64,000 bases of DNA from an uncultured Eubacteriales bacterium (GTDB taxonomy: Bacteria > Bacillota > Clostridia > Oscillospirales > Oscillospiraceae). Made by a program: the position numbers and the translations under genes. The stretch covers positions 1 through 64,000 of the forward strand of contig UQUO01000008.1 in assembly GCA_900544295.1 (NCBI GenBank), written 5' to 3'. The notes under the pieces were generated by a model. That model ran no database searches. It was given only the letters and a program-made list of their open reading frames with translations, and was not told the DNA's origin. This document shows, one piece after another, positions 16,885 through 24,399 of this stretch. Each line of letters opens with the position of its first letter. Positions within the stretch are counted from its first letter, which is position 1.

Positions 16885-18254
16885 GTCTTTATCTCAACGC
16901 CCAGCTCGCGGCAGGTGTGCTCCAGCCACTGGCCTAGGTAGCGGATATCGTAGCGGCGCGGGGGCGTGGCGGCGAAGAGGGACAGGCCGATGGTCCTGTT
17001 GCGCTTCTCCCAGATGGTGACCTTGTGGCCGCGCAGCGCGGCGACGCGGGCGAACTCCATGCCGGAGGGGCCGGCGCCGATAACGAGGATGCGCTCGGGG
17101 TGCTCGCTCTTCTTCTCGGTGGGCATGAGGCCGTTCTCGTCGGAGAGCTCGGTCTCGCGGTTGCACTCGTAGTTGCCTATGCAGCCGATGGGCTTGCTGA
17201 CCATGGCCATGTCGAGACACTTGGCGTTGCAGCCGACGCAGGGGCGGATGTCCTCGGCCTTGCCGGCGATGGCCTTGTTGACGACGTCGGGGTCGGCCAG
17301 GAAGGGGCGGCCCATGACGATGGCGTCGAAGTCGCCGCGCTCGATGAGCTCCTCAGCCTTGGCGATGTTCATGCGCATGCCCTGGGCGACGGGGGCCTTG
17401 ACCCTGGCCTTTATCTGGCGGCCGAGGTAGGACCAGGCGCCGTGGGGGACCTCCATGGTGATGAGGGGCACGGCGGACTCATGCCAGCCGGCGGTGATGG
17501 AGAAGCCGTCCACATAGCCGGTCTTGTCCAGCAGCTCGCAGATCTCAGCAATGTCGTCGCAGTTGCAGCCGCCGTCCATGAAGTCGCTGCCGCTCACGCG
17601 CAGGGAGATGGGGTAGTCGGGGCCGACGGCCTTGCGCATGCCCTCAAGGGTCTCGACCATGAAGCGGTTGCGGTTCTCAAGGGAGCCGCCGTATTCGTCG
17701 GTGCGGTGGTTCGTCAGCGGGGACCAGAACTGGCCGTAGAGATAGCCGGAATTGGTCTCGATCTCAATGCCGTCGAAGCCGGCCTTCTTCGCAATGACCG
17801 CGGCCTCGGCCTGCCACTCGACAAACTCCTTTATCTCCTCGCGGGTCAGCTCGCGGGGCATCTCGAAATGCGTGAACCTGCCGGGGATGGGAGAGGGCGC
17901 GACCGCCTGCTCGCCCTGGATGCTGGCGCGGTTGGCGCACCTGCCCCTGTGCATCAGCTGCGCAAAGACCTTGCTGCCGCCCTCGTGGATGGCGTCGGTC
18001 AGCTTTTTGAGAGAGGGGATGAACTTCTCGTCGGTAAGCATGGCGCCGTGGTTGGGGTTGTAGCGGACCTTGTCCCACTGCATGTTCGCAAAGACAATGA
18101 GACCGACGCCGCCCATCGCGCGCCTGCGATAGAACTCAACAACGTCGTCCATGATGAAGCCCTCGACCGTGTGGCCGATGCTCATGGGGGACATGACGAC
18201 CCTGTTTTTGAGCTCCAGCTGATTGATCTTTACCGGTGTGTAAAGTTTTTTCAT
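16881..18254 (-). CDS. Old-yellow-enzyme/2-enoate reductase-like flavoenzyme, C-terminally shortened
   Basis: 457 residues against roughly 640-670 for the BaiCD, FadH and 2-enoate reductase group. Residues 1-335 form the FMN TIM barrel (KNRVVMSPMS start; MHRGRCA; SGYLYGQFWSP). A [4Fe-4S] ligand cluster follows (CVGCNAKCLD...GCIGNYEC). The first Rossmann motif for FAD, ILVIGAGPSGMEFARVAALRG, is present, but the protein stops soon after (GVEIKT), so the NAD(P)H half is missing. ATG at 18254 has AGGAGG. It is driven by the sigma-54 promoter at 18337-18352 and overlaps the CoA-transferase stump. It may be inactive or need another electron donor. Confidence 0.85.
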   Translation of the reverse strand: MKKLYTPVKINQLELKNRVVMSPMSIGHTVEGFIMDDVVEFYRRRAMGGVGLIVFANMQWDKVRYNPNHGAMLTDEKFIPSLKKLTDAIHEGGSKVFAQLMHRGRCANRASIQGEQAVAPSPIPGRFTHFEMPRELTREEIKEFVEWQAEAAVIAKKAGFDGIEIETNSGYLYGQFWSPLTNHRTDEYGGSLENRNRFMVETLEGMRKAVGPDYPISLRVSGSDFMDGGCNCDDIAEICELLDKTGYVDGFSITAGWHESAVPLITMEVPHGAWSYLGRQIKARVKAPVAQGMRMNIAKAEELIERGDFDAIVMGRPFLADPDVVNKAIAGKAEDIRPCVGCNAKCLDMAMVSKPIGCIGNYECNRETELSDENGLMPTEKKSEHPERILVIGAGPSGMEFARVAALRGHKVTIWEKRNRTIGLSLFAATPPRRYDIRYLGQWLEHTCRELGVEIKT

Positions 18255-18275
18255 ACGAACCTCCTGTTTGGATAC

Positions 18276-18326
18276 TGTCGGCCGGCAGCTTTTTGCGTAT
18301 GTCGGCAGAGTGTTTCCGTTGTCGGC
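18276..18326. repeat. Three TGTCGGC direct repeats in the flavoenzyme leader
   Basis: TGTCGGC occurs at 18276, 18300 and 18320, spaced 24 and 20 bases, between the sigma-54 promoter and the gene. These may be regulator or RNA-level sites. A related TGTCGGTC lies near 20455. Confidence 0.4.
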
Positions 18327-18336
18327 AAATATTAAG

Positions 18337-18352
18337 TGCAAAAAACGTGCCA
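18337..18352 (-). promoter_or_regulatory. Sigma-54 (-24/-12) promoter
   Basis: On the minus strand the sequence is TGGCACG-TTTT-TTGCA, an exact match to the consensus TGGCACGN4TTGCW with GG and GC 10 bases apart. It is about 83 bases upstream of the flavoenzyme start and just downstream of the regulator terminator. Both rpoN and a GSFTGA-bearing activator are in the window. Confidence 0.92.
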
Positions 18353-18363
18353 ACCCCCAAACA

Positions 18364-18405
18364 AAAAGGGAGCCCGAAGAATCATCTTTTGTTTCTTCGG
18401 GCTCC
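18364..18405 (-). terminator. Terminator of the sigma-54 activator gene
   Basis: Perfect 13 bp stem (GGAGCCCGAAGAA and its complement) and an 11-base loop, followed on the minus strand by CCTTTTTGTTT. It separates the activator from the sigma-54 promoter. Confidence 0.85.
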
Positions 18406-18430
18406 AACACATATTCTGTTCCTGCCGGCT

Positions 18431-20371
18431 CTAGACCTCCCCGGCCCTGTTCAGCAGTCTGTACAGCGTTGACCTGGATATACCCATCTTCTGGGCGACC
18501 TTGGACTTGTTGCCCTTGAATTCCACCATAAGCTTCTTCGCCATATCCAGCCTCTGGCGTTCAAAGAAGGACTCCAAATCCCTCACGCGCTCCCGCGGCT
18601 GCTCCGGCTCAGGCTGCGGCTTTATCCGGCCTGTAATGACCTCGGGCATGTCTTCGGCCTCAATATATCCGTTTTTGCTCACTATGACGCCGCGCTCCAC
18701 GGCGTTGCGCAGTTCGCGCACGTTTCCCGGCCAGGCGTACTCCATCATGGCAGTCATGGCCTCGGTGCTTATGCCCTTCATGGGCTTGTTGTTGCTTGCG
18801 GCGAAATGCTTGAGAAAGTAGTCCGCCAAGACGGGTATGTCCTCTCTTCTCTGCCTCAGCGGCACCATATTGAGGTTGATGACGCTCAGCCTGTAGTACA
18901 GATCGGCCCTGAAACTGCCCTCGCTTATGCACTTGGACAAATCCTTGTTCGTGGCGGTTATGATGCGCACGTCCACGTTTATGGGCTTTGTCGCGCCTAT
19001 GCGGGTAATGGTGTTTTCCTCCAGGGCGCGCAGGAGCACGCTCTGCATCTCGACGGGCATCTCCCCTATCTCGTCCAGGAAGAGCGTGCCGCCGTCTGCC
19101 AGCTCGAATTTTCCTTTGGCGCCGGTGCGGCTGGCCCCGGTGAAGGAGCCGCCCACGTAGCCGAAAAGCTCGCTGCCGATGAGGTCGCGGGGTATTGCCG
19201 CGCAGTTTATGGCCACAAAGGGCTTGTCCCTGCGCTGGCTCGCGCAGTGTATGGCGTTGGCAAAAAGCTCCTTTCCCGTGCCGCTCTCACCCTGGATGAG
19301 GATGGGGCTTGGCGTAGCGGCGATCTCCTCGGCAAAGCGCTTGAGCTGCACGAAGGGCTCCGACACGCCTATGAGGTCCCCGAAGGTGTAGCGCGCGGCG
19401 TTTCCGCCTGCAGCTGCGGAGGCGGCCTTGGCCTTGCCCTTATACAGGGTTATCAGCATGCCCAGGCGCTTGGAGTTGGTATTTATAGGGCTCATGTCCA
19501 CGAAATACTGCTCGGTCTCCATGCTGGGCCTCACCAGCTCTACCTGCCTGCCCATGACCCTTTTGCCCTGGGAGATGAGCGGCACCAGCGGCTCCAGTTC
19601 GGGGCAAATACTGCCCAGGCTGCTGTTTATGGTCTCCAGCGGGGCGTGGTTATAAAACTCGTAGAACATGTCGTTTGCAAAGGTTATGGTGCTGCTGTTG
19701 TCTACCATTATGACTATGTCGCTGGTGCTGCTCTTGCTGTATTCGTTGCGCTGCATGGCGTCGCGCATTATGACGTCCTTGGCGACAAGGCCGGCGGTTA
19801 TGATGCATTCCGTGGACTCTATGAGCCGGAACAGCTTCACTATGCGCTCATCCAGATTGTCCCGGTAGGTCATGAGCACAATATAGCCCGAGCGCCCGTA
19901 TTTGCCGTTTATCCTGAAGGCATAGCAGGCATAGGGCTTGAGCGCGTCCATATAGTGCTCGCCGCCCACCACCCAGACGCTCTTGGGACTGCGCGAGGCC
20001 ATGACCGCGGCGTTCGTCCCCGCGTTTTTCTCGCTGAGCGTGGCCCCGAGCCTTATGTTTTTCGCCGCCAGCTCGTCCTTCAGCTTCTGATTCCCATAGC
20101 GGCCGAAAATGTCAAAATTTATATAAGTATAGAGCAGGACCGCCTTGTTTTCCGAAAGCACGTCCTGCACTGCCTTGTAGTATTCCGGCGTGCTGCGGCG
20201 CATCAGGCGTATGTGCCCCGAAACCAGCTTCTTACATCTCTCGACGTCCTCCTCGGTGACCTCCGGCAGCTTTGTGCAGTGCGGGTCCACGCCGTTTTTG
20301 CCGCACATGTATCTGGAGCTCTCCAGCATGCTCGTAAATTCCTTTCCCCGGTCCAGAAAATCTCTGTTCAA
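18431..20371 (-). CDS. Sigma-54-dependent transcriptional activator
   Basis: 646 residues. It has an N-terminal sensory region (about 1-200) paralogous to the regulator at 11603, and a PAS-like segment (about 210-320). The AAA+ ATPase has Walker A GESGTGKE, a sigma-54 contact loop reading GSFTGA, Walker B GGTLFLDEIGE and Arg fingers. A Fis-type HTH (NKSKVAQKMGISRSTLYRLL) closes it. It should remodel sigma-54 polymerase at the promoter at 18337-18352. TTG at 20371 is chosen because AAGGAGGG lies 9 bases upstream. The upstream TTG at 20404 lacks a binding site. Its own promoter is sigma-70 type (20408-20436). Confidence 0.93.
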   Translation of the reverse strand: MNRDFLDRGKEFTSMLESSRYMCGKNGVDPHCTKLPEVTEEDVERCKKLVSGHIRLMRRSTPEYYKAVQDVLSENKAVLLYTYINFDIFGRYGNQKLKDELAAKNIRLGATLSEKNAGTNAAVMASRSPKSVWVVGGEHYMDALKPYACYAFRINGKYGRSGYIVLMTYRDNLDERIVKLFRLIESTECIITAGLVAKDVIMRDAMQRNEYSKSSTSDIVIMVDNSSTITFANDMFYEFYNHAPLETINSSLGSICPELEPLVPLISQGKRVMGRQVELVRPSMETEQYFVDMSPINTNSKRLGMLITLYKGKAKAASAAAGGNAARYTFGDLIGVSEPFVQLKRFAEEIAATPSPILIQGESGTGKELFANAIHCASQRRDKPFVAINCAAIPRDLIGSELFGYVGGSFTGASRTGAKGKFELADGGTLFLDEIGEMPVEMQSVLLRALEENTITRIGATKPINVDVRIITATNKDLSKCISEGSFRADLYYRLSVINLNMVPLRQRREDIPVLADYFLKHFAASNNKPMKGISTEAMTAMMEYAWPGNVRELRNAVERGVIVSKNGYIEAEDMPEVITGRIKPQPEPEQPRERVRDLESFFERQRLDMAKKLMVEFKGNKSKVAQKMGISRSTLYRLLNRAGEV

Positions 20372-20407
20372 GGCGCAGCTCCCTCCTTGGCGTTGCTGAG
20401 TCAAAAC

Positions 20408-20436
20408 ATTCTATCACCTATGTCTTTGTGTGTCAA
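20408..20436 (-). promoter_or_regulatory. Sigma-70-type promoter of the activator
   Basis: On the minus strand a consensus TTGACA (20431-20436), 17 bp spacer and TAGAAT (20408-20413). An AAAGTGTATCG half-site (20444-20454) lies just upstream of the -35 box. Confidence 0.8.
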
Positions 20437-20475
20437 TTTGTTAAAAGTGTATCGCTGTCGGTCAGGCGTTCTGTC

Positions 20476-20504
20476 TCAAAGTGTATCGCGGCAATACACT
20501 TTGA
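20476..20504. promoter_or_regulatory. Palindromic operator between activator gene and rpoN
   Basis: Perfect 11-base arms TCAAAGTGTAT (20476-20486) and complement (20494-20504) with a 7-base spacer. Single half-sites AAAGTGTATCG (20444) and AAAGTGTTTC (20581) flank the two divergent promoters. This is probably the autoregulatory site of the activator. Confidence 0.65.
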
Positions 20505-20527
20505 AATTTTGCTTTGTTCGTTTTTGC

Positions 20528-20554
20528 AATTAATGCCTGTAATTGGCATTAATT
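20528..20554. promoter_or_regulatory. Second inverted repeat upstream of rpoN
   Basis: Perfect 10-base arms AATTAATGCC (20528-20537) and complement (20545-20554) around a 7-base spacer. The sequence differs from the neighbouring palindrome, so it may bind another factor or fold in RNA. Confidence 0.45.
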
Positions 20555-20593
20555 TTTTATAAATTTATATAAGCTCTCAAAAAGTGTTTCATA

Positions 20594-20622
20594 TTGACAA
20601 ATCACAAATTTAATAATATCGT
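20594..20622 (+). promoter_or_regulatory. Candidate promoter of rpoN
   Basis: Consensus TTGACA (20594-20599), 17 bp spacer, TATCGT (20617-20622), 37 bases upstream of the rpoN start. The -10 box is imperfect. Confidence 0.5.
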
Positions 20623-20658
20623 TTTATAAGTCCTTCCGCCCTTATCGAAGGTGAGCAA

Positions 20659-22002
20659 ATGAAAATAACCGGCAAGACAACAACAAAGCAGACCCTTTCC
20701 CCCGGCGTTATACAGCTCACGGAGCTCATCCAGATGAACTGCCACGAGCTTGAGCAATATTTGCTCGAACAGGCTATGGAAAACCCTGCCATAGACATCG
20801 ACAGTCTGTACTCCTCGCCCCTGCGTGCCGAGCTGTTTGAGAAGGTGCAGTGGCTGAACTCCTTCGGGCGCGCGCCGGAGCCGGGCGGCCCGGACGACGA
20901 GCGGGCGGATGCCCCCGAGCCCGCCGCCGCCGCGCCCACCGTCCGCAGCCACCTGCTGCAGCAGCTCACGCTCCTGGACCTTGAGAAGGGGGACGAGGAC
21001 ATATGCAGATACCTCATCGGCTGCGTGGACGGACACGGTTTTCTGAACGAGGACTGGGCCGCGGCAGCGGAGCGCCTCGGCGTCCCGGCGGGCAGGGTCG
21101 AGGACTGCGTCCGGCTGCTGCGCGGGCTGTCTCCCCCCGGTATCTGCTCAGCCGGCGTGCGTGAGTGCCTCATAGCCCAGCTCGACGAGGATGAGGACGG
21201 GGACGGGCTTATAAAGAGCATCATCTCCGGCTGCCTGGAGGAGCTCTCGCGCGGGCACTATACGGCGATCTCCAAGGAGCTCTCGGTCCCCGTGAGCCGC
21301 GTACGCCGTGCCGAGGAGCGGATAAAGCGGCTCTGCCCCTATCCCTCGGCGGCCTTTGACGGCAGCGCGCGCAACTGCTGCGTCGTGCCGGACATCTGCA
21401 TAGAGCCGCACGGCGGCAGGCTGCGCGTCTGGCTGCCTCATTCCTGTACGCCTTATCTGAAGATAAGCAGCTACTGCCGCGAGCTGCGCAGCTCCGCCGG
21501 CGACCCTGAGGTCCTGCGCTACCTGGACGAATGCATACTGAGCGCCAGCCGCCTTTTTGCCAACGTCAGCCGCAGCGAGAGCACGCTGCTGCTCTGTGCG
21601 GAAAAGGTAGCCGAGCTTCAGCGGGAATACTTTCAGTTCCGTTCGGCCCCCCTGGTCCCCATGACGCTGGCCGACGTGGCCGACGAGACGGGGCTGAGCG
21701 TTTCAACGGTCTCCCGGGCGCTTAGGGGCAGGTATATCCAGTGCATACGCGGCACTGTGCCGGCCCGCGCGCTGTTTTCGCGCCGGCTTGAGAGCGAGAC
21801 GGAGCTCTGCTCGGCCGACAGGGCCAAGCTCCTCATACGTGACATCGTGGACACCGAAGACAAACGCGACCCCGTCTCGGACGCCCGGCTGAGCGAGATC
21901 CTCAGCGGCAAGGGCGTGCGCATCTCCCGGCGCACCGCCGCAAAATACCGGGAGGAGCTCGGCATACCCAGCAGCTTTGTCCGGCGGCAGGAAAATGGTT
22001 GA
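20659..22002 (+). CDS. rpoN: RNA polymerase sigma-54 factor
   Basis: 447 residues, the usual RpoN length. The N-terminal activator-interacting region begins KQTLSPGVIQLTELIQMNCHELEQYLLEQAMENP (positions about 9-42). The HTH lies near ADVADETGLSVSTVSRALRG. The RpoN box reads SRRTAAKYREELGIPSS near the C-terminus. It directs polymerase to -24/-12 promoters, one of which (18337-18352) is 2.3 kb away. ATG follows AAGGTGAG. It is next to its activator gene, and 20 bases upstream of a carbonic-anhydrase-like gene, so a dedicated local regulon is possible. Confidence 0.96.
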   Translation: MKITGKTTTKQTLSPGVIQLTELIQMNCHELEQYLLEQAMENPAIDIDSLYSSPLRAELFEKVQWLNSFGRAPEPGGPDDERADAPEPAAAAPTVRSHLLQQLTLLDLEKGDEDICRYLIGCVDGHGFLNEDWAAAAERLGVPAGRVEDCVRLLRGLSPPGICSAGVRECLIAQLDEDEDGDGLIKSIISGCLEELSRGHYTAISKELSVPVSRVRRAEERIKRLCPYPSAAFDGSARNCCVVPDICIEPHGGRLRVWLPHSCTPYLKISSYCRELRSSAGDPEVLRYLDECILSASRLFANVSRSESTLLLCAEKVAELQREYFQFRSAPLVPMTLADVADETGLSVSTVSRALRGRYIQCIRGTVPARALFSRRLESETELCSADRAKLLIRDIVDTEDKRDPVSDARLSEILSGKGVRISRRTAAKYREELGIPSSFVRRQENG

Positions 22003-22022
22003 AGTAAAAGGAGATATTTAAA

Positions 22023-22574
22023 ATGCTCTATGAGTTCGATTCAAAACGTCCGAGGATAGATCCCAGCGCCTACGTGAGCGACTCCGCAACCATAATCGGG
22101 GACGTGCAGATAGGCGCGCGCTGCTATGTCGGCCCGGGCGCGATCATAAGGGGCGACGCCAAGCCCATAGTCATAGGCGAGGAGAGCGCCGTGGAGGACG
22201 GGGTCATAATCCACGTGGGCGGCGCGGGCACTCAGGGCTGCATAATAGGCCGCCGCGTCACGATAGGCCACGGGGCGATAGTCCACGGCAACCATCTGCA
22301 CGACGGGGCGAATATAGGCATGGGCGCCATAGTCAGCATCTACGCCGAAGTTGGCGAATACGCCGTTGTGGCAGAAGGCGCCGTTGTAAAGCGCGGGCAG
22401 GTGGTCCCTCCCCGCGCCGTGGTCGGCGGCGCCCCCGCCGTCAAGCTGCGCGAGCTGCAGGACAAGGACACAGACTCCTGGGAGAAGAGCAAGCAGACCT
22501 ACATAGACCTGGCCGCAAAATGCCTGAGTCCCGGCGTCCTGCGCCCCATCAGCCCCGAGGAAGCCGCGAAATAA
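22023..22574 (+). CDS. Gamma carbonic anhydrase family protein
   Basis: 183-residue left-handed beta-helix protein of hexapeptide repeats (repeated [IV]GxG/IGD steps from residue 15 to 140). The three zinc-ligand histidines of the gamma class appear to be present: IIHVGG, IGHGAIVHG (two). Relatives include CaiE, PaaY and YrdA, which are often found beside CoA-thioester pathways. Activity could be carbonic anhydrase or thioester related. It is 20 bases after rpoN, with AAAAGGAGATATTT before the ATG, so probably co-transcribed. It is followed by a strong terminator. Confidence 0.9.
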   Translation: MLYEFDSKRPRIDPSAYVSDSATIIGDVQIGARCYVGPGAIIRGDAKPIVIGEESAVEDGVIIHVGGAGTQGCIIGRRVTIGHGAIVHGNHLHDGANIGMGAIVSIYAEVGEYAVVAEGAVVKRGQVVPPRAVVGGAPAVKLRELQDKDTDSWEKSKQTYIDLAAKCLSPGVLRPISPEEAAK

Positions 22575-22576
22575 AA

Positions 22577-22610
22577 AAGGCCCCCATCCGCAGCAGCGGA
22601 TGGGGGCCTT
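22577..22610 (+). terminator. Terminator after the carbonic anhydrase-like gene
   Basis: Perfect 15 bp stem (AAGGCCCCCATCCGC and complement) with an AGCA loop, preceded by an A run. It marks the last clear chromosomal feature before the A+T-rich island. Confidence 0.85.
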
Positions 22611-22743
22611 GGCTTTGTCAGCAGGCCGTGCGGCTGAAAGCCCGGCACAAGAAAGATGCCGGAGCAAAGCGCTGTTTGCTCCGGCGTGGCATATACTATG
22701 CTAATTGATACAATGCAACGCTGTCTTTGGTTGCGTTGCACCA

Positions 22744-23136
22744 TCAATACGCAAGATAGCGGCTCCAAATCTCAGAATCTTCTTCGCCGAGGCTTTCAAA
22801 CCCGCCAACGGCATTCATGCGGCAGACGATGCAGCGACTGTAGATTTCAAGATCCAGTTCGGGGATTGAAGCCAGCGGCTTGATAACATAGTTATCCTCC
22901 CGGAGTGCGCGTTCCTTGACCTTCAGCCGTTCCTCTTCCTGATGCTTGTTATATACAAGCACCAGGTTGTCGGAGCCGGGCAGATGGATGACCGTACGAT
23001 CAATAGCCTCGGTCACGTCAAAATCATCGGTCTGATAGCCCAGAATAAAGCGATCAATATTCTCCCTGCGGATTTCAGTACCGGTACGGTTGCCATAGAA
23101 AGCCTGGGAAATGATGCTGATGTGTTCGTTTTTCAT
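22744..23136 (-). CDS. Hypothetical protein in defence island
   Basis: 130 residues, soluble, acidic at the C-terminus, no signal peptide or membrane span. Segments GYQTDDFDVTEAIDRTVIHLPGS and YNKHQEEERLKVKERAL look like an alpha/beta fold with a charged helix. AGGAGATTACAGAT precedes the ATG. It is the last gene on the minus strand of the island, 81 bases downstream of an HTH-like gene, so the two may act together. I do not recognise a family. Confidence 0.7.
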   Translation of the reverse strand: MKNEHISIISQAFYGNRTGTEIRRENIDRFILGYQTDDFDVTEAIDRTVIHLPGSDNLVLVYNKHQEEERLKVKERALREDNYVIKPLASIPELDLEIYSRCIVCRMNAVGGFESLGEEDSEIWSRYLAY

Positions 23137-23217
23137 ATCTGTAATCTCCTTAGTTGTTTTATCTGTCTGGATTATACCGCAGAAACTACAGATGCTCCAC
23201 TACTGACAGTAGCAGTT

Positions 23218-23679
23218 TTATTCGTCCTCATACAAGGGTTCCAACCCACGCTTTTTTATGTTGGTATTGATCACGCTCAGCTTCTCTTTCTTGGAGATGC
23301 CATACCAAATAATGACATCACGTTTGTTCCGTACATACAGTGGGCTATATCCGGAATATTTCAGAAGATAGTCCGTTTCTTCCACCGTTGCACCAATCAC
23401 AATGGCTACCCGGATCAGTATATCCCTGGTTGCGTTTCTTTTGCCGTTGATGATAAGCCCCAAATAGCCTGTAGACATTTCGGCAGCTTCAGATGCAGCG
23501 GCCGTTTTCCAGCCATATTTGTCCAGCAACCGCATGAGATAAAGACTGGTTCTGCAGTCACTGTTGAGCATATCATCAGAACAAATTTGCTCAAATTGGT
23601 CGAAGGATTCACATTGCCGAAGCAACCCTTCCAGCATGATTGATGTTTTATTGCTTTGGAAAAAGACTTCATTTGGCAT
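23218..23679 (-). CDS. XRE-like helix-turn-helix protein
   Basis: 153 residues. A helix-turn-helix of lambda-repressor type is suggested by KTAAASEAAEMSTGYLGLIINGKRN (about residues 57-81) followed by RDILIRVAIVIGATVEETDYLL, the usual fourth and fifth helices. The C-terminal 40 residues (KRDVIIWYGISKKEKLSVINTN) are not recognised. It may regulate the neighbouring 130-residue gene or the defence operon. The ATG is preceded by TTTGAGGAGCTATCAGCT. Confidence in the HTH is moderate. Confidence 0.65.
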   Translation of the reverse strand: MPNEVFFQSNKTSIMLEGLLRQCESFDQFEQICSDDMLNSDCRTSLYLMRLLDKYGWKTAAASEAAEMSTGYLGLIINGKRNATRDILIRVAIVIGATVEETDYLLKYSGYSPLYVRNKRDVIIWYGISKKEKLSVINTNIKKRGLEPLYEDE

Positions 23680-23723
23680 AGCTGATAGCTCCTCAAAAGA
23701 TAATATTGTACAGTTGAAGGCAT

Positions 23724-23864
23724 TTATCCCGCCAATTTACCAATCAACCAAATAATTGCAAGTCCCACAAGTATCCATGTGAAACAACCGGGACTGCCAC
23801 CTCCGCCAGAACTGCCTCCACCAGAAGTGCTCTTAAAAGCATGAAAATCATTTAAGTCAGGCAT
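23724..23864 (-). CDS. Small membrane protein with Gly/Ser linker (46 aa)
   Basis: From ATG 23864 the frame encodes a charged start (MPDLNDFHAFKSTS), a flexible GGGSSGGGGS linker and one membrane helix (CFTWILVGLAIIWLIGKLAG). The frame stays open upstream to about 23950, encoding a Cys/Arg/Lys-rich stretch (LCRARQKGAKRGDNARLISD) without a start codon. It may therefore be the tail of a longer, N-terminally lost protein. The ribosome binding site is poor. It lies just downstream of vsr. Confidence 0.5.
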   Translation of the reverse strand: MPDLNDFHAFKSTSGGGSSGGGGSPGCFTWILVGLAIIWLIGKLAG

Positions 23865-23958
23865 ATCACTAATCAAACGGGCATTATCGCCACGTTTTGC
23901 TCCTTTCTGTCTGGCTCTACAAAGGATTGTGAACTTTGGATAAAGTCAAGATGGGCAA

Positions 23959-24381
23959 TTATTGCCTGCTGTGAAGCTCTTGTACCAAATGATTCAGTGT
24001 CTGCTGAATTGTGCCTTTCTTCAACTCACATTCCCAAATATCAATCACATACCATCCCTGCTGCTTTAACAGTTGATGGTTTTGTCTGTCACGTTGAATG
24101 TTACCGGAAATTTTTTCTCTCCAGAACTCTGCGTTATTCTTTGGCCACACAAAATATCGGCATCCCTTATGGCCATGCCAGAAACAGCCATTCACAAAGA
24201 TAACTGTTTTATATTTTGGCAGCACAATGTCCGGTTTCCCTGGGAGTTTGCTGTCGTTTTTGCGATAACGGAATCCTTTTGAGAACAGATATTTTCGCAC
24301 GAGTTCTTCGGGTTTTGTGTTTTTTCCACGAATTTGGGACATATTATAGCTACGCTGTTCCGGTGTATGCACATCTGCCAT
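23959..24381 (-). CDS. vsr: Very short patch repair endonuclease Vsr
   Basis: 140-residue endonuclease that nicks beside T:G mismatches arising from 5-methylcytosine deamination. Landmarks are HTPEQRSYNMSQIRGKNTKPE, GKPDIVLPKYKTVIFVNGCFW with the catalytic Asp, the HGH zinc/active-site residues, and WPKNNAEFWREK. ATG 24381 is chosen because AAGGAGGG lies 7 bases upstream. The frame opens at 24399. It is the last recognised gene of the operon that starts with a cytosine methyltransferase, which makes functional sense. Confidence 0.95.
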   Translation of the reverse strand: MADVHTPEQRSYNMSQIRGKNTKPEELVRKYLFSKGFRYRKNDSKLPGKPDIVLPKYKTVIFVNGCFWHGHKGCRYFVWPKNNAEFWREKISGNIQRDRQNHQLLKQQGWYVIDIWECELKKGTIQQTLNHLVQELHSRQ

Positions 24382-24399
24382 AATATGTCCCTCCTTCAA

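Noticed and set aside
20528..20560. A sigma-54 promoter within the second palindrome upstream of rpoN
   Set aside because: GGCATTAATTGC has GG and GC only 8 bases apart instead of 10.
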